This document shows, piece by piece, positions 55,701 through 63,721 of a DNA stretch of 64,000 nucleotides. The DNA comes from Mangrovitalea sediminis (GTDB lineage Bacteria; Pseudomonadota; Gammaproteobacteria; Pseudomonadales; Oleiphilaceae). Under the pieces are notes generated by a model. That model ran no database searches. It worked only from the letters and a program-made list of their open reading frames with translations, and was not told where the DNA came from. The DNA lies in contig NZ_NTLB01000007.1 in assembly GCF_002514725.1 (NCBI RefSeq), positions 124,001 to 188,000 on the forward strand, in the 5' to 3' direction. Numbering within the stretch: position 1 is the stretch's first letter; each line of letters begins with the position of its first letter. The translations under genes and the position numbers were made by a program.

Positions 55701-57604
55701 CAATACGGGCACCGTTGGTTGTACAGCTCTCCAAGCCCCGCTTCCTGGCCGGAGGCGATCATTCGACCCTGGCGCTGGACCTGGCCAACCTGAGCGGGAA
55801 GCCGCAAAACCTCCATGTCCACCTGAGCGTCACGCCCCCCTTGCACCTGCAAGACGGTGAGCGGGAGCTGACACTGGCCGATGGCGACCGCAAAGTGCTC
55901 CGTTTCCCCGTCAGCGCCGACTCCGTGCTGGCCACAGCCGACATCCGGATGCAGGTGGACTCCGCCACCGAACACCTGGACAAGCAGTGGAAGCTGGATG
56001 TGCGCCCTCCGTACCCCGGCATTACGCGGCACTGGCTCAAGATCGAGGAACCCGGCACGCCCTTGAACCTGGGCCCGGAACTGGTCAAGGGGCTGGTGCC
56101 CGCGACGGTGGAATCCTTCCTGACCGTATCGGCGCAACCACCACTGAATATTGCGCAATACCTGCACGGGCTGCTGACCTATCCCTACGGCTGCCTGGAG
56201 CAAACGACCAGCGCCGCCTACCCTTTGCTGTTCGCCGACAGCAGTGTTCAGCAACGCTTCGGCCTTACGCCGATGACCGACAAGGCGCGTTTTTCCCGTA
56301 TCGACAATGCCATTGCCCGCATCGCCAAGATGCAGAAACCCACCGGCGGTTTCGGTCTCTGGGATGCCAACAGTCCGGAAGAACCCTGGCTCACACCGTA
56401 TGCCACGGACTTCCTGCTCGACGCTCGCGATCAGGGTGTGAACGTACCCGATGCCATGCTCAGTCAGGCGCTCGACCGCTTGCAGCAGTATCTGCAGCGG
56501 GACGCAAATCGCAACCTGCTGCAAGCTTACCGCCGTTACGCGGATTACCTGGACTTCGCCAGCGATGCCTACGCGGCCTATGTATTGGCTCGGGTCAACC
56601 GGGTTCCGCTGGGGATGTTACGTACCCTGTATCAGCACCGGGATGAAATGCATAGTGGGCTGCCGCTACTGCAACTGGGCATTGCGCTGCACCTGCAGGG
56701 TGACGACCAACTGGCCGGGGACGCCTTCAAGAAAGCGCTGACACAGCTCCGCAAACCACGCACCGACGGTTACTACGGCGACTACGGTTCGGTGATTCGC
56801 GACCGAGCCCAGGCGCTCTACCTGATCCACCGCTATAAACTGGAGATTCCCCACAGCGACGACCTGATCGCCGGGCTCTTCGATGCGCTACATGACGACC
56901 GCTGGCTAAGCACACAGGAACGCAACGCCCTGTTCATGGCCGGCCTGTCGCTGACCGATACCCAGACCTTTTCCGCCGATCTCCGTCTGGGCGAGCAAAG
57001 CAAGGTCCTGGACGACAGTCCGCGATACGTGGCGCACCCGACAGCCGATGACCTGGCCAAGGGGCTCTCGCTGATCTCACGGAGCAAAAAGCGGATCTAC
57101 CTGTCCCTCGCGGTCGGTGGGTACCCCGCCACGCCGCCGAAAGCCGACTTCGCGCCGCTGAAGATCCGCCGTACCTTCTATACCCTCGACGGCCGGCCTC
57201 TTGGCGACCGAACCGTGAAGTCGGGCGACCTGTTGCTCGCTCACATCACCATCGACAGCGACCGCTACATTCCCGACGCCTTGGTCGTGGACCTGCTGCC
57301 GGCAGGCCTCGAACCCGAGAATCAGGCGCTGGCACATACGGTGAAGCTGGACCAGCTGTCGATCAATGGCACCTCCCTGAGTTCGCTGATCGAGAACAGC
57401 CAGCCCAGCCACGAAGAATACCGGGACGATCGCTATGTCGCCGCCGTCAGCCTGGACAAGTATGGCACCACGCACCTGATCTACCTGGTACGTGCCGTCA
57501 CGCCGGGCACTTACAAGGTTCCGCCGCCCCAGGTCGAATCCATGTACCGTCCAGCGCTCAGGGGCCGTGGCGACATTCGTTCCGATCTGGTCGTGGAACC
57601 CTGA
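52754..57604 (+). CDS. yfhM: Bacterial alpha-2-macroglobulin lipoprotein (YfhM type)
   Basis: This 1616-residue protein is a periplasmic protease trap. It has a lipoprotein signal (CMLLLLQGC, lipobox LQGC), a long row of MG-type beta domains, and the reactive thioester motif C1147-L-E-Q in YPYGCLEQT, followed by the helical thioester domain (TGGFGLWD). The presence of CLEQ makes it the thioester-bearing YfhM type. The start GTG at 52754 is eight bases after GGGAG. pbpC starts one base after its stop, the same pairing as in E. coli, where it is thought to guard against proteases reaching breached walls. A short hairpin GCCAC-TTT-GTGGC lies upstream at about 52659-52671. Confidence 0.94.
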   Translation: MNRVRYSAPLICLISCMLLLLQGCSDDKRHQAKTAPPGSPTVPFTVIKASEQSYQSAPALSLLFSQPLTAGTSYDDHLHVSTDQGPVKGAWVLSKDQHSLFFPNVTPETTYRISVDAGLRSAFDKPLPQAGQWQVKTRAVMPVASFASNGLLLPKDLSQGLPVVTVNVPSVNIEFFRIRDDQIAKTAYSLTQSGDASLWQLNDAIQNRADLVFSGRYDLNSPANKRQTVHIPIRDNDKLNKPGLYFAVMRQPGDYSHIQSTYFFVSDIGLQMRLYDHATVIVASSLKTGQGLAGVKVAVDDNHGNELASGNTGADGLFKLDYRLNKFTLLRAQKDQDVTFLPLTGPALDLSSFQLGSRRETASTVFLDSPRDLYRAGEKVTVSGLLRDQDGSPLLSRPLYARLLNADQQAVKVFTWQPDDATGIVNYYQTQFTLGDDAPSGQWHLEVRTNPGSRAPLASFDFQVQDFMPERMKLALKATPGIMSPAQEMQVQVAGSYLYGAPASGNRLSATLTVTADRQPIDTRPDFEFGDLADAHYQDNIPLDDQTLDDKGDTTLAVSSHWQNIHSPLQLHLIANLFESGGRPVTRDLTRQVWPADALIGVKLLRGDDGYIAPGNVRLQLIKAHPDGSLVADRQVQVKLFKIDRSYYWAYSANQGWHYQYSENTYPLDQQDASLGTQEPTTLTFPLQWGEYRLEATDPQTGLITSTRFRVGWWSWNQQAASAQPDKVTLRLDKPGYKGGDKAKLTIKPPHAGNALVMVEDSDGLLWSKRLDVPAKGTDIVIPVDPTWKRHDLYISTVVFRPGTAQDKVTPNRAIGLIPLPLDRRDRTLNVHLDAPDVTKPLQQVGIKVHVDNAGDQPTYVTLSAVDVGILSLTDFKTPDPAKTFFGQRRYVTDTYDIYGKVIELVDGPMAKLRYGGDADVTRGGQRARAHLKFLTLFSGPVKLDAQGNATVPLDLPDFNGQVRLMAMAFSTDRFGSSDRKMTIRAPLVVQLSKPRFLAGGDHSTLALDLANLSGKPQNLHVHLSVTPPLHLQDGERELTLADGDRKVLRFPVSADSVLATADIRMQVDSATEHLDKQWKLDVRPPYPGITRHWLKIEEPGTPLNLGPELVKGLVPATVESFLTVSAQPPLNIAQYLHGLLTYPYGCLEQTTSAAYPLLFADSSVQQRFGLTPMTDKARFSRIDNAIARIAKMQKPTGGFGLWDANSPEEPWLTPYATDFLLDARDQGVNVPDAMLSQALDRLQQYLQRDANRNLLQAYRRYADYLDFASDAYAAYVLARVNRVPLGMLRTLYQHRDEMHSGLPLLQLGIALHLQGDDQLAGDAFKKALTQLRKPRTDGYYGDYGSVIRDRAQALYLIHRYKLEIPHSDDLIAGLFDALHDDRWLSTQERNALFMAGLSLTDTQTFSADLRLGEQSKVLDDSPRYVAHPTADDLAKGLSLISRSKKRIYLSLAVGGYPATPPKADFAPLKIRRTFYTLDGRPLGDRTVKSGDLLLAHITIDSDRYIPDALVVDLLPAGLEPENQALAHTVKLDQLSINGTSLSSLIENSQPSHEEYRDDRYVAAVSLDKYGTTHLIYLVRAVTPGTYKVPPPQVESMYRPALRGRGDIRSDLVVEP

Positions 57605-57605
57605 C

Positions 57606-59945
57606 ATGAGACGATGGCAACGCCGGCTGGGTGGCGGTCTCGCTGTCGCCCTGCTTGCCTTTGCCCTGTTCCTTGCGCTGGATCGCTGTTTTCCGCTGAC
57701 GTTACCGAAGGCCCGCAGCAACTTCGCCGTAGTCGTCACCGCCAGTGACGGAACTCCCTTGAGGGCCTTTGCCGATGCGCAGGGTGTCTGGCGCTACCCG
57801 GTGACACTGGATCAGGTGTCGCCGCTCTACCTGCAGGCCCTGCTGAACTATGAGGATCGCTGGTACTGGCATCACCCGGGCATCAATCCGGTTGCCATGG
57901 TCCGCGCACTGGGACAGGACCTCCTGGCCAGACGGATTGTCTCCGGAGGCTCCACCCTGACCATGCAGGTCGCGCGCATCATCGCGCCCAGCCCGCACAC
58001 CATGACAGGAAAGCTGAAGCAGATATTCCATGCGCTGCAGCTGGAATGGCATCTGTCCAAAAAGCAGATTCTGGCGCTCTACCTCAATTACGCGCCCTTC
58101 GGCGGGACCCTGGAAGGCGTCCAGGCTGCCAGCTTCGCCTACCTTGGCAAACCCGCCAAAGACCTGACCCCGGCCGAAGCCGCCCTGCTCGCCGTATTGC
58201 CCCAGGCGCCCAGCCGCCTGCGCCCGGATCGCGCCCCCAAACTGGCCGAAGCCGCCCGCAACAAAGTGCTTGACCGCCTGCAGAGCTATGGCGTCTGGTC
58301 CGTCACACGGGTTCGCCGGGCCAAACAGGAACATGTCGCCGCCTGGCCGTTACAACGCCCCATGCTGTCGCCACTGCTGGCCCGCCGGCTGGCCGACGAC
58401 GCACATCCCGGTCACCCGCTGAAAACCACCATCGACGCCGACGTCCAGGCCCGCCTGCAAAACCTGGCCCGAGATTACAGCAGCCAACTCCCTCCGGGCA
58501 CCTCGACCGCAATACTGGTGGTCGATAACCGTAACCTGGCCGTGAAAGCCTATGTCGGCTCGGCGGATTTACTCGATCGCAGTCGTTTCGGCTATGTCGA
58601 TATGACCCAGGCGGTCCGCTCCCCCGGCTCAACGCTGAAACCTTTCCTCTATGGCATGGCCATCCAGAACGGACTGATCGACTCCGCCAGCCTGCTGCTG
58701 GATGCCCCGCGCAGTTTTGACGACTACCGGCCTTCGGACTTCTCCGGGGGCTTCGAAGGACCGGTAACGGCAGAGCAGGCGCTGCAGCGCTCCCTCAATG
58801 TTCCCGCCGTCGACCTGCTTAACCGTGTCGGTCCTGCCTATTTCGACGCCCGCCTGCGAGAGGGCGGTTTGAACCTGACCTTTCCTGCCGGTGCCAAGCC
58901 GAACCTGTCGATGATTCTCGGTGGTGTCGGGGCCCGGTTGGAGGATCTGGTGGCTGCCTACACCGCATTGGCACGCGGTGGGAAGTCCGGCGATCTTCGC
59001 TACCGGACGGATGCTCCTGTACACGAGCACCCCATGCTCAGTGCCGGCGCAGCCTGGATTGTCCGCCGTATGCTGACGACACCCCCACCAAACGAGGCCG
59101 CCCCCTGGGCGACCGTGCAATCGGCTGATCCCGTCGCCTGGAAAACCGGCACCAGTTACGGCTTTCGCGATGCCTGGTCCATCGGCGTCAATCGCCGCTA
59201 TACGGTAGGTGTCTGGGTGGGACGCCCGGACGGCACCCCCGTCCCGGGCCACTATGGCGCCGTCACAGCGGCACCGCTGATGTTTCATGCCTTTGCGGTG
59301 CTGCCGCCGGGGCAAACCCTGCCGACGCAGCCCCCGGCCTCGGTGACCCGGACCACCGTCTGCTGGCCCTTGGGCACAGCACCACGCAGCCCAAAGGATC
59401 CGGACTGCCAACGTCGCTTTCAGGCCTGGACCTATGAGGGCATGATCCCCCGGACTTTTCCCGACCCGGACGACAGCAAGTGGCTGGGCAACCCGGTTCA
59501 GGTTCGCGTCAACGACGCCAACGGGAAACGCCTCAGTGCCGGCTGTGATGTACCGGAAAGTCACATCCGCCATATTGCCCTCTGGCCGCGGGCAGCATTG
59601 CCCTGGCTGCCGCCCAGGCTGCGCGAAACCGGCCGTCTGCCCGCCGTCGACCCGACCTGCAGCGCTTCAGCGCCGCCCCTCACCAGCCTTCACATTACCA
59701 GCCTGCAACCCAACAGCATCGTCCGCCCGGCCGGTGCAGCGGGCCAGGCGCCGACCGTTACGCTGAGCGCCGAGGGAGGCAGCGGCAAGCTTTACTGGTT
59801 GCTGAACACCCGGCAGATTGCGCATACCCGATCAGGCCAAGCACTTTCCTACCAATTTTCGCAACCTGGGCACTATCGGTTGACGGTGCTCGACGAACAC
59901 GGCGATTTCGACAGTCTCATGATGACGGTAGTGCCTTCCAGATAG
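57606..59945 (+). CDS. pbpC: Penicillin-binding protein 1C
   Basis: PBP1C is a class A peptidoglycan synthase paired with YfhM. The 779-residue protein has an N-terminal membrane helix (about 9-26), a glycosyltransferase domain with NYEDRWYWHHPGINP, GGSTLTMQVAR and NYAPFGGTLEG, and a transpeptidase domain with S342-T-L-K345 (SPGSTLKP), S-L-N in QRSLNVPA and K-T-G in WKTGTSYGFRDAW. The C-terminal 90 residues form the BiPBP_C domain (SGKLYWLLNTRQI). Both active sites look intact. The gene is cotranscribed with yfhM. Confidence 0.95.
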   Translation: MRRWQRRLGGGLAVALLAFALFLALDRCFPLTLPKARSNFAVVVTASDGTPLRAFADAQGVWRYPVTLDQVSPLYLQALLNYEDRWYWHHPGINPVAMVRALGQDLLARRIVSGGSTLTMQVARIIAPSPHTMTGKLKQIFHALQLEWHLSKKQILALYLNYAPFGGTLEGVQAASFAYLGKPAKDLTPAEAALLAVLPQAPSRLRPDRAPKLAEAARNKVLDRLQSYGVWSVTRVRRAKQEHVAAWPLQRPMLSPLLARRLADDAHPGHPLKTTIDADVQARLQNLARDYSSQLPPGTSTAILVVDNRNLAVKAYVGSADLLDRSRFGYVDMTQAVRSPGSTLKPFLYGMAIQNGLIDSASLLLDAPRSFDDYRPSDFSGGFEGPVTAEQALQRSLNVPAVDLLNRVGPAYFDARLREGGLNLTFPAGAKPNLSMILGGVGARLEDLVAAYTALARGGKSGDLRYRTDAPVHEHPMLSAGAAWIVRRMLTTPPPNEAAPWATVQSADPVAWKTGTSYGFRDAWSIGVNRRYTVGVWVGRPDGTPVPGHYGAVTAAPLMFHAFAVLPPGQTLPTQPPASVTRTTVCWPLGTAPRSPKDPDCQRRFQAWTYEGMIPRTFPDPDDSKWLGNPVQVRVNDANGKRLSAGCDVPESHIRHIALWPRAALPWLPPRLRETGRLPAVDPTCSASAPPLTSLHITSLQPNSIVRPAGAAGQAPTVTLSAEGGSGKLYWLLNTRQIAHTRSGQALSYQFSQPGHYRLTVLDEHGDFDSLMMTVVPSR

Positions 59946-60092
59946 GCAGATGCGCCACCAGGAAGCGACCTAACGGTGTCCATGCACACCATTTTAGAAT
60001 CGGTAGGATGTTTGGTGTCGACTGCCAGGAAATGTTAGTACACGGCCCACTCGTTGCTGGCTGATTTTTCGTCCGCTAAAGGAGTGGCCCCG

Positions 60093-60199
60093 ATGTCGTT
60101 TCGGTTGTCCCCGTCGGTCCTATCGTTCTCTGCACCCTTTTGACGGCCCGTGGTGGTGGCGGTAGTGGCAGCGATACCAACGGAGTCACGCCGTACTGA
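60093..60199 (+). pseudogene. Probable decayed small lipoprotein gene
   Basis: An AAAGGAG site lies eight bases before an ATG at 60093, but that frame stops after 16 codons (60141). In another frame the downstream sequence reads VLCTLLTA-R-GGGGSGSDTNGVTPY and stops at 60197. That looks exactly like a small lipoprotein signal with a Gly/Ser linker, except that the lipobox cysteine codon TGT appears as CGT (Arg). One insertion/deletion before it would join the two frames. I read it as a gene broken by a frameshift and a cysteine-to-arginine change. A sequencing error could explain the frameshift. Confidence 0.45.
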
Positions 60200-60220
60200 T
60201 CGCTGGAGGAACGGAACAAA

Positions 60221-60249
60221 AAGAAAGCCGGCATCTAGCCGGCTTTCTT
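60221..60249 (-). terminator. Intrinsic terminator of the cytochrome bd operon
   Basis: AAGAAAGCCGGC and GCCGGCTTTCTT form a perfect 12-base-pair stem with a five-base loop. On the minus strand a T-rich tract follows. It is 17 bases beyond the stop of the CydX-like gene and may also stop transcription coming from pbpC. Confidence 0.85.
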
Positions 60250-60265
60250 GTCTTCCAAACGGGGT

Positions 60266-60475
60266 TCAGTGGCGATGGACGCCACCGTTGCCGTTCGTTT
60301 CTTCCTCTTCCTGACTATCGAACAACGCCGCACCTGCCGCGGCGATAAGGACAATCATGCCGGTACCGACCAGCCAGGCGAAGTACCAGGAACCGTAGTC
60401 ACCGATAATAACGCCCAGGACGATCGCGGCGATGGCGAGAAAGGTATACAACACGAAGTACAGAAATGTTTTCAT
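60266..60475 (-). CDS. cydX: CydX-like small subunit with extra N-terminal helix
   Basis: The 69-residue protein lies 30 bases after cydB on the same strand, where cydX is found in many proteobacteria. Residues 29-58 (S-WYFAWLVGTG...LFDSQEEE) match the CydX/YbgT core, which normally begins MWYFAWILG. Here the core is preceded by about 28 residues forming a further membrane helix (FLYFVLYTFLAIAAIVLGVII), so the protein is twice the usual length of about 37. No in-frame start codon lies just before the WYFAW core, so the long form appears to be the only product. The tail is acidic then His-rich (GGVHRH). It should stabilise the heme d site of CydAB. Confidence 0.75.
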   Translation of the reverse strand: MKTFLYFVLYTFLAIAAIVLGVIIGDYGSWYFAWLVGTGMIVLIAAAGAALFDSQEEEETNGNGGVHRH

Positions 60476-60505
60476 CACCTTTTCCTCTCAGTTTCCATGC
60501 CGCCG

Positions 60506-61639
60506 TCAGTAGCTGTGGCTGTCGGCTTCAACCTCTTCACCCTTGACCTTGCCACGCATGACGTAGAAGGCCCAACTGGTGTACCAGAGGATCAGCGGGA
60601 CGAAGACGATGGTGAAGCCGGTCATCCACAGCAGCGTGCGCTGGCTTGAACCCGAGTTCCACAGCGTCAGACTCTGAGACGGGTCGGTGATCGACGGCAT
60701 CATGAACGGGAACATGCTCAAGCCTGCCGTTCCGATCACGCCAATCCAGGCTATCGCACCCAGCCACCAGGCCAGGGTCGACTTTCCGCCACGAACCGAG
60801 AAGAAACCCAGCAGCATGCCGGCAAAACCCAGCACCGGAACAATCCACATGACCGGATAGGTCTTGAAGTTGTTCAACCAGGCACCCGAGGCCACCTGGA
60901 CCACCTGATGCATCGGTGTTTGCGCCACACCCGGAGCCGGGCTTTGCGTCAGGACGAAGCCGTTCATGGTGCTGACCCAGATGCCACCGATAGCGAACAG
61001 GACGATGGCCACCAGCGCTGCACCCGATGCGGCCTTCTGCGAGCGACTATAGAGATCGTCTTCCGTGCGCCCCATCAGCATCACGCCGCCCATATAGATG
61101 GACAGGGAGAGCGACAGCAGGCCGCACATGACCGCGAAGGGATTCAGCAGCGACAGGAAGCTGCCGGTGTAGTAGGACGTCAGGTCCCAGCCGAAGTGGA
61201 AAGGCACACCCTTGAGCATGTTGCCCACACCTGCGCCATAGACGATCATCGGCACCGCACCGCTGACCAGTAACGCCCAGTCCCACATATTGCGCCACTT
61301 GGCCGAAGGCAGCTTGCTCCGGTACTCGAACCCGAGCGGGCGCACGATCATGGTCCAGAGCAGCAACATCATGACGATGTAGAGTCCGGAAAACGCGGTG
61401 GCGTAGATCAGGGGGAAGGCCGCGAAGATCGCGCCGCCACCGAGGATGAACCAGACCTGGTTACCGTCCCAGTGGGGACCGATACTGTTCAGGGCAATAC
61501 GGCGTTCGGTATCGGTACGTCCGACGAAGCGCAGCAACGTACCCACGCCCATGTCCATACCCACCATCACTGCCAGGCCGATCAACAGCACGCCCAGCAG
61601 AACCCACCAGAGTACTTTGAGAAAGAGATACAGCTCCAT
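60506..61639 (-). CDS. cydB: Cytochrome bd oxidase subunit II
   Basis: CydB is the structural partner of CydA in the quinol oxidase that works at low oxygen. The 377-residue protein has eight to nine membrane helices and the family start MELYLFLKVLWWVLLGVLL with the conserved DMGVGTLL and GPHWDGNQVWFILGGGAIFAAFP. AGGAGAA precedes its ATG, and it begins one base after the cydA stop. Confidence 0.97.
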   Translation of the reverse strand: MELYLFLKVLWWVLLGVLLIGLAVMVGMDMGVGTLLRFVGRTDTERRIALNSIGPHWDGNQVWFILGGGAIFAAFPLIYATAFSGLYIVMMLLLWTMIVRPLGFEYRSKLPSAKWRNMWDWALLVSGAVPMIVYGAGVGNMLKGVPFHFGWDLTSYYTGSFLSLLNPFAVMCGLLSLSLSIYMGGVMLMGRTEDDLYSRSQKAASGAALVAIVLFAIGGIWVSTMNGFVLTQSPAPGVAQTPMHQVVQVASGAWLNNFKTYPVMWIVPVLGFAGMLLGFFSVRGGKSTLAWWLGAIAWIGVIGTAGLSMFPFMMPSITDPSQSLTLWNSGSSQRTLLWMTGFTIVFVPLILWYTSWAFYVMRGKVKGEEVEADSHSY

Positions 61640-61640
61640 A

Positions 61641-63251
61641 TCAATTCTCCTTGCGCGGCATCATGACGCCGGCAGTCGCAACACCGCCACCGGAAACCGG
61701 AGCATAGTCGGGAGCCGAAGAGGATTCGCTCTCATCGGGTCCTTTGCGGATAAACTTGACCATCAGGTACATTTCGATCGCGATAAAGATCGAGTACAGC
61801 AGTACGAAACCGGCCAGCGAGAATGCCATATAGCCGACACTGTGGCTCGAGGCGGACATCCAGGTCGGCAGCACGCCATAGACGGTCCAGGGTTGACGCC
61901 CGATTTCCGCTGTCAGCCAGCCCATTTCACAGGCGATAAAGGGCACCGGAATCATCCAGGGCGCAATGCGCAGGAACCAGCGCTGACGATGGATATCGCG
62001 TCGCAGCGAGAAGATTACCGCCAGGACGAAGTAGGCCAGCATCAACAGGCCGAAGGCCACCATCAGACGGAACGTCCAGAACATCGTAAAGACGTTGGGA
62101 ATGGAATCCTTCGCCGCCTTGGCGATCGTTTCGTTCGTCGCCTTGGACACATCCTGGTCCGGCGAATACCGCTTCGCCAGGAAGCCATAGCCCAGATCCT
62201 TCTTGTGCGCCGAGAACTGCGCCAACGCATTGGCATCGGTCGGATCGGCACTCAGGACCTTCAACGCTTCCACCGCCGGAATCCCGTTGCGAACACGCTC
62301 TGCAGCCTGTGCTTCAAGCTCTTTCACGCCCGGGACTTCCTGGGACATGGTATGCGTCAGCAAGGGGGTGAGCACATAAGGGATCTGGATCGACCACTTG
62401 TTGGTCTGGGATTCCTGATCCGGCCAAGCCGCCACGTTGAAAGGCGCCGGTGCCGGCTCGGTTTCCCACATGGCTTCCATCGCTGCCAACTTGGTCGGCT
62501 GTGCATTAGCGCCAACGAAACCGAGAGCGTCGCCCAAGGTGATTACCGCGGCGGTAGCCAGGACACCGAACAGCGAAGCCATCCGGAAAGACCGGCGAGC
62601 CAATTCCTTGTGACGCCCGCGCAGCATGTAAAAGGCACTGATGCCAGAGACGAAGATGGCCGCCGTCACGTAACCGGCGATGCTGGTGTGTACGAACTTG
62701 GCCTGAGCATCCGGGCTGAAGATCAGATCGGCAAAGTTGGTCAGTTCCATCCGCATGGTGACCGGATTGAAGGCGGCACCCTGCGGGTCCTGCATGAAGC
62801 CGTTAGCGACCAGAATCCACAGCGCGGACAGGTTGGAGCCCAAGGCGACCAGATAGGTGACCAGCAGGTGCTGCCCCTTGGAGAGCCGCTTCCAGCCGAA
62901 CACCATCAGACCGATAAAGGTCGACTCCATAAAGAAGGCCATTAGACCCTCGATCGCCAGTGGTGCACCGAAGATATCGCCCACGAAGCTCGAGTAGAAA
63001 GACCAGTTGGTCCCGAACTCGAATTCCATGGTCAGACCTGTCGCCACACCCAGCGCGAAGTTGATCAGGAACAGCTTGCCCCAGAAATGCGCCATTTCCC
63101 GGTAGATCTGTTTACCGGTGGTGACGTAGACAGTTTCCATTGCCGCCAACATGAAACTCATGCCCAGCGTCAGCGGCACGAACAGGAAGTGATACAGTGC
63201 TGTGGCGGCGAACTGCCACCGCGACAACTCGACCACGGTATCGTTAATCAT
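61641..63251 (-). CDS. cydA: Cytochrome bd oxidase subunit I
   Basis: CydA binds the three hemes and the quinol. The 536-residue protein has the heme b595 histidine H21 in ALYHFLFVPLTLG, the quinol-binding Q-loop of the long E. coli type (about 250-380, with its variable insertion) and GRQPWTVYGVLPT. It is therefore a CydAB-type bd oxidase rather than the short-loop cyanide-insensitive CIO type. AGGAG is seven bases before the ATG. A small frame may precede it in the same transcript. Confidence 0.97.
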   Translation of the reverse strand: MINDTVVELSRWQFAATALYHFLFVPLTLGMSFMLAAMETVYVTTGKQIYREMAHFWGKLFLINFALGVATGLTMEFEFGTNWSFYSSFVGDIFGAPLAIEGLMAFFMESTFIGLMVFGWKRLSKGQHLLVTYLVALGSNLSALWILVANGFMQDPQGAAFNPVTMRMELTNFADLIFSPDAQAKFVHTSIAGYVTAAIFVSGISAFYMLRGRHKELARRSFRMASLFGVLATAAVITLGDALGFVGANAQPTKLAAMEAMWETEPAPAPFNVAAWPDQESQTNKWSIQIPYVLTPLLTHTMSQEVPGVKELEAQAAERVRNGIPAVEALKVLSADPTDANALAQFSAHKKDLGYGFLAKRYSPDQDVSKATNETIAKAAKDSIPNVFTMFWTFRLMVAFGLLMLAYFVLAVIFSLRRDIHRQRWFLRIAPWMIPVPFIACEMGWLTAEIGRQPWTVYGVLPTWMSASSHSVGYMAFSLAGFVLLYSIFIAIEMYLMVKFIRKGPDESESSSAPDYAPVSGGGVATAGVMMPRKEN

Positions 63252-63266
63252 TGGACACTCCTGCCA

Positions 63267-63395
63267 TTACAGCCCCAGTCCCCGCAGCAGCCCCAACACA
63301 GGCCGCCACCTCCTTGCCCACCACAGGTCCCGGCCGGGACTGTGAGCAATTAATGCCGGTTTCGCAGCGACCGGCCCCGGGTGATTCACGCTCAT
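63267..63395 (-). CDS. Possible small protein ahead of cydA
   Basis: A 42-residue frame starts with ATG after GGAGAGGAG (63407-63415) and ends 15 bases before cydA. It reads MSVNHPGPVAAKPALIAHSP and ends in a Trp/Arg-rich, Leu/Gly-rich segment (WWARRWRPVLGLLRGLGL). About three quarters of its third codon positions are G or C, as in real genes here. A second frame from an ATG four bases upstream (63399) is better spaced from the same site, encodes 51 residues and overlaps the cydA start, but has lower third-position GC. Which one is used, if either, is unknown; a leader peptide is possible. Confidence 0.35.
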   Translation of the reverse strand: MSVNHPGPVAAKPALIAHSPGRDLWWARRWRPVLGLLRGLGL

Positions 63396-63721
63396 GCATG
63401 GACGAACTCCTCTCCGATTGAAATAAGGCATCATGCAGCGCTTTGCCTGCAAGAGACGGCTATGAAGGTATGACAGCTCCGCCTTCATAACGCCTCCCGG
63501 ACAAGCCGCCGGCACCATTCGAAAGGAATAAGGCCCGACTGACCGCCTGTCTGGCGACAGGCACAACGCCACTGAAAGGGTTTTTATGGAGGGTATATTG
63601 GATCGGGGCGCGGCGGGACACAACGAGGAACCTTGAGTAGTTAAAGGTTCCTTGATGAAGATCAGTTTTAGGGGGGCGGGGCACCCGACAAGTCATTGTC
63701 TGGCCCCCAAAAAGAGGGATT
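63396..63721. other. Upstream region of the cyd operon
   Basis: The region between the phosphomannomutase end and the cyd genes holds an FNR/ANR-like box (63652-63665), a hairpin of GCCTGTC-TGGC-GACAGGC (63545-63562) and a possible -10 at 63592-63597 (TATACC on the minus strand). No larger gene is supported. Confidence 0.45.
63652..63665. promoter_or_regulatory. FNR/ANR-type oxygen-response box
   Basis: TTGAT-GAAG-ATCAG matches nine of ten conserved positions of TTGAT-N4-ATCAA. It lies about 400 bases upstream of cydA and about 60 bases upstream of a -10-like sequence, a distance seen for activating FNR sites. Oxygen control of cytochrome bd is common. Confidence 0.5.

Noticed and set aside
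55340-56524. Minus-strand open frame of 394 codons
   Set aside because: Antisense to the macroglobulin gene, which is continuous and intact.
61446-62945. Plus-strand open frame of 499 codons
   Set aside because: Antisense to cydA and the start of cydB, both with full motif sets.
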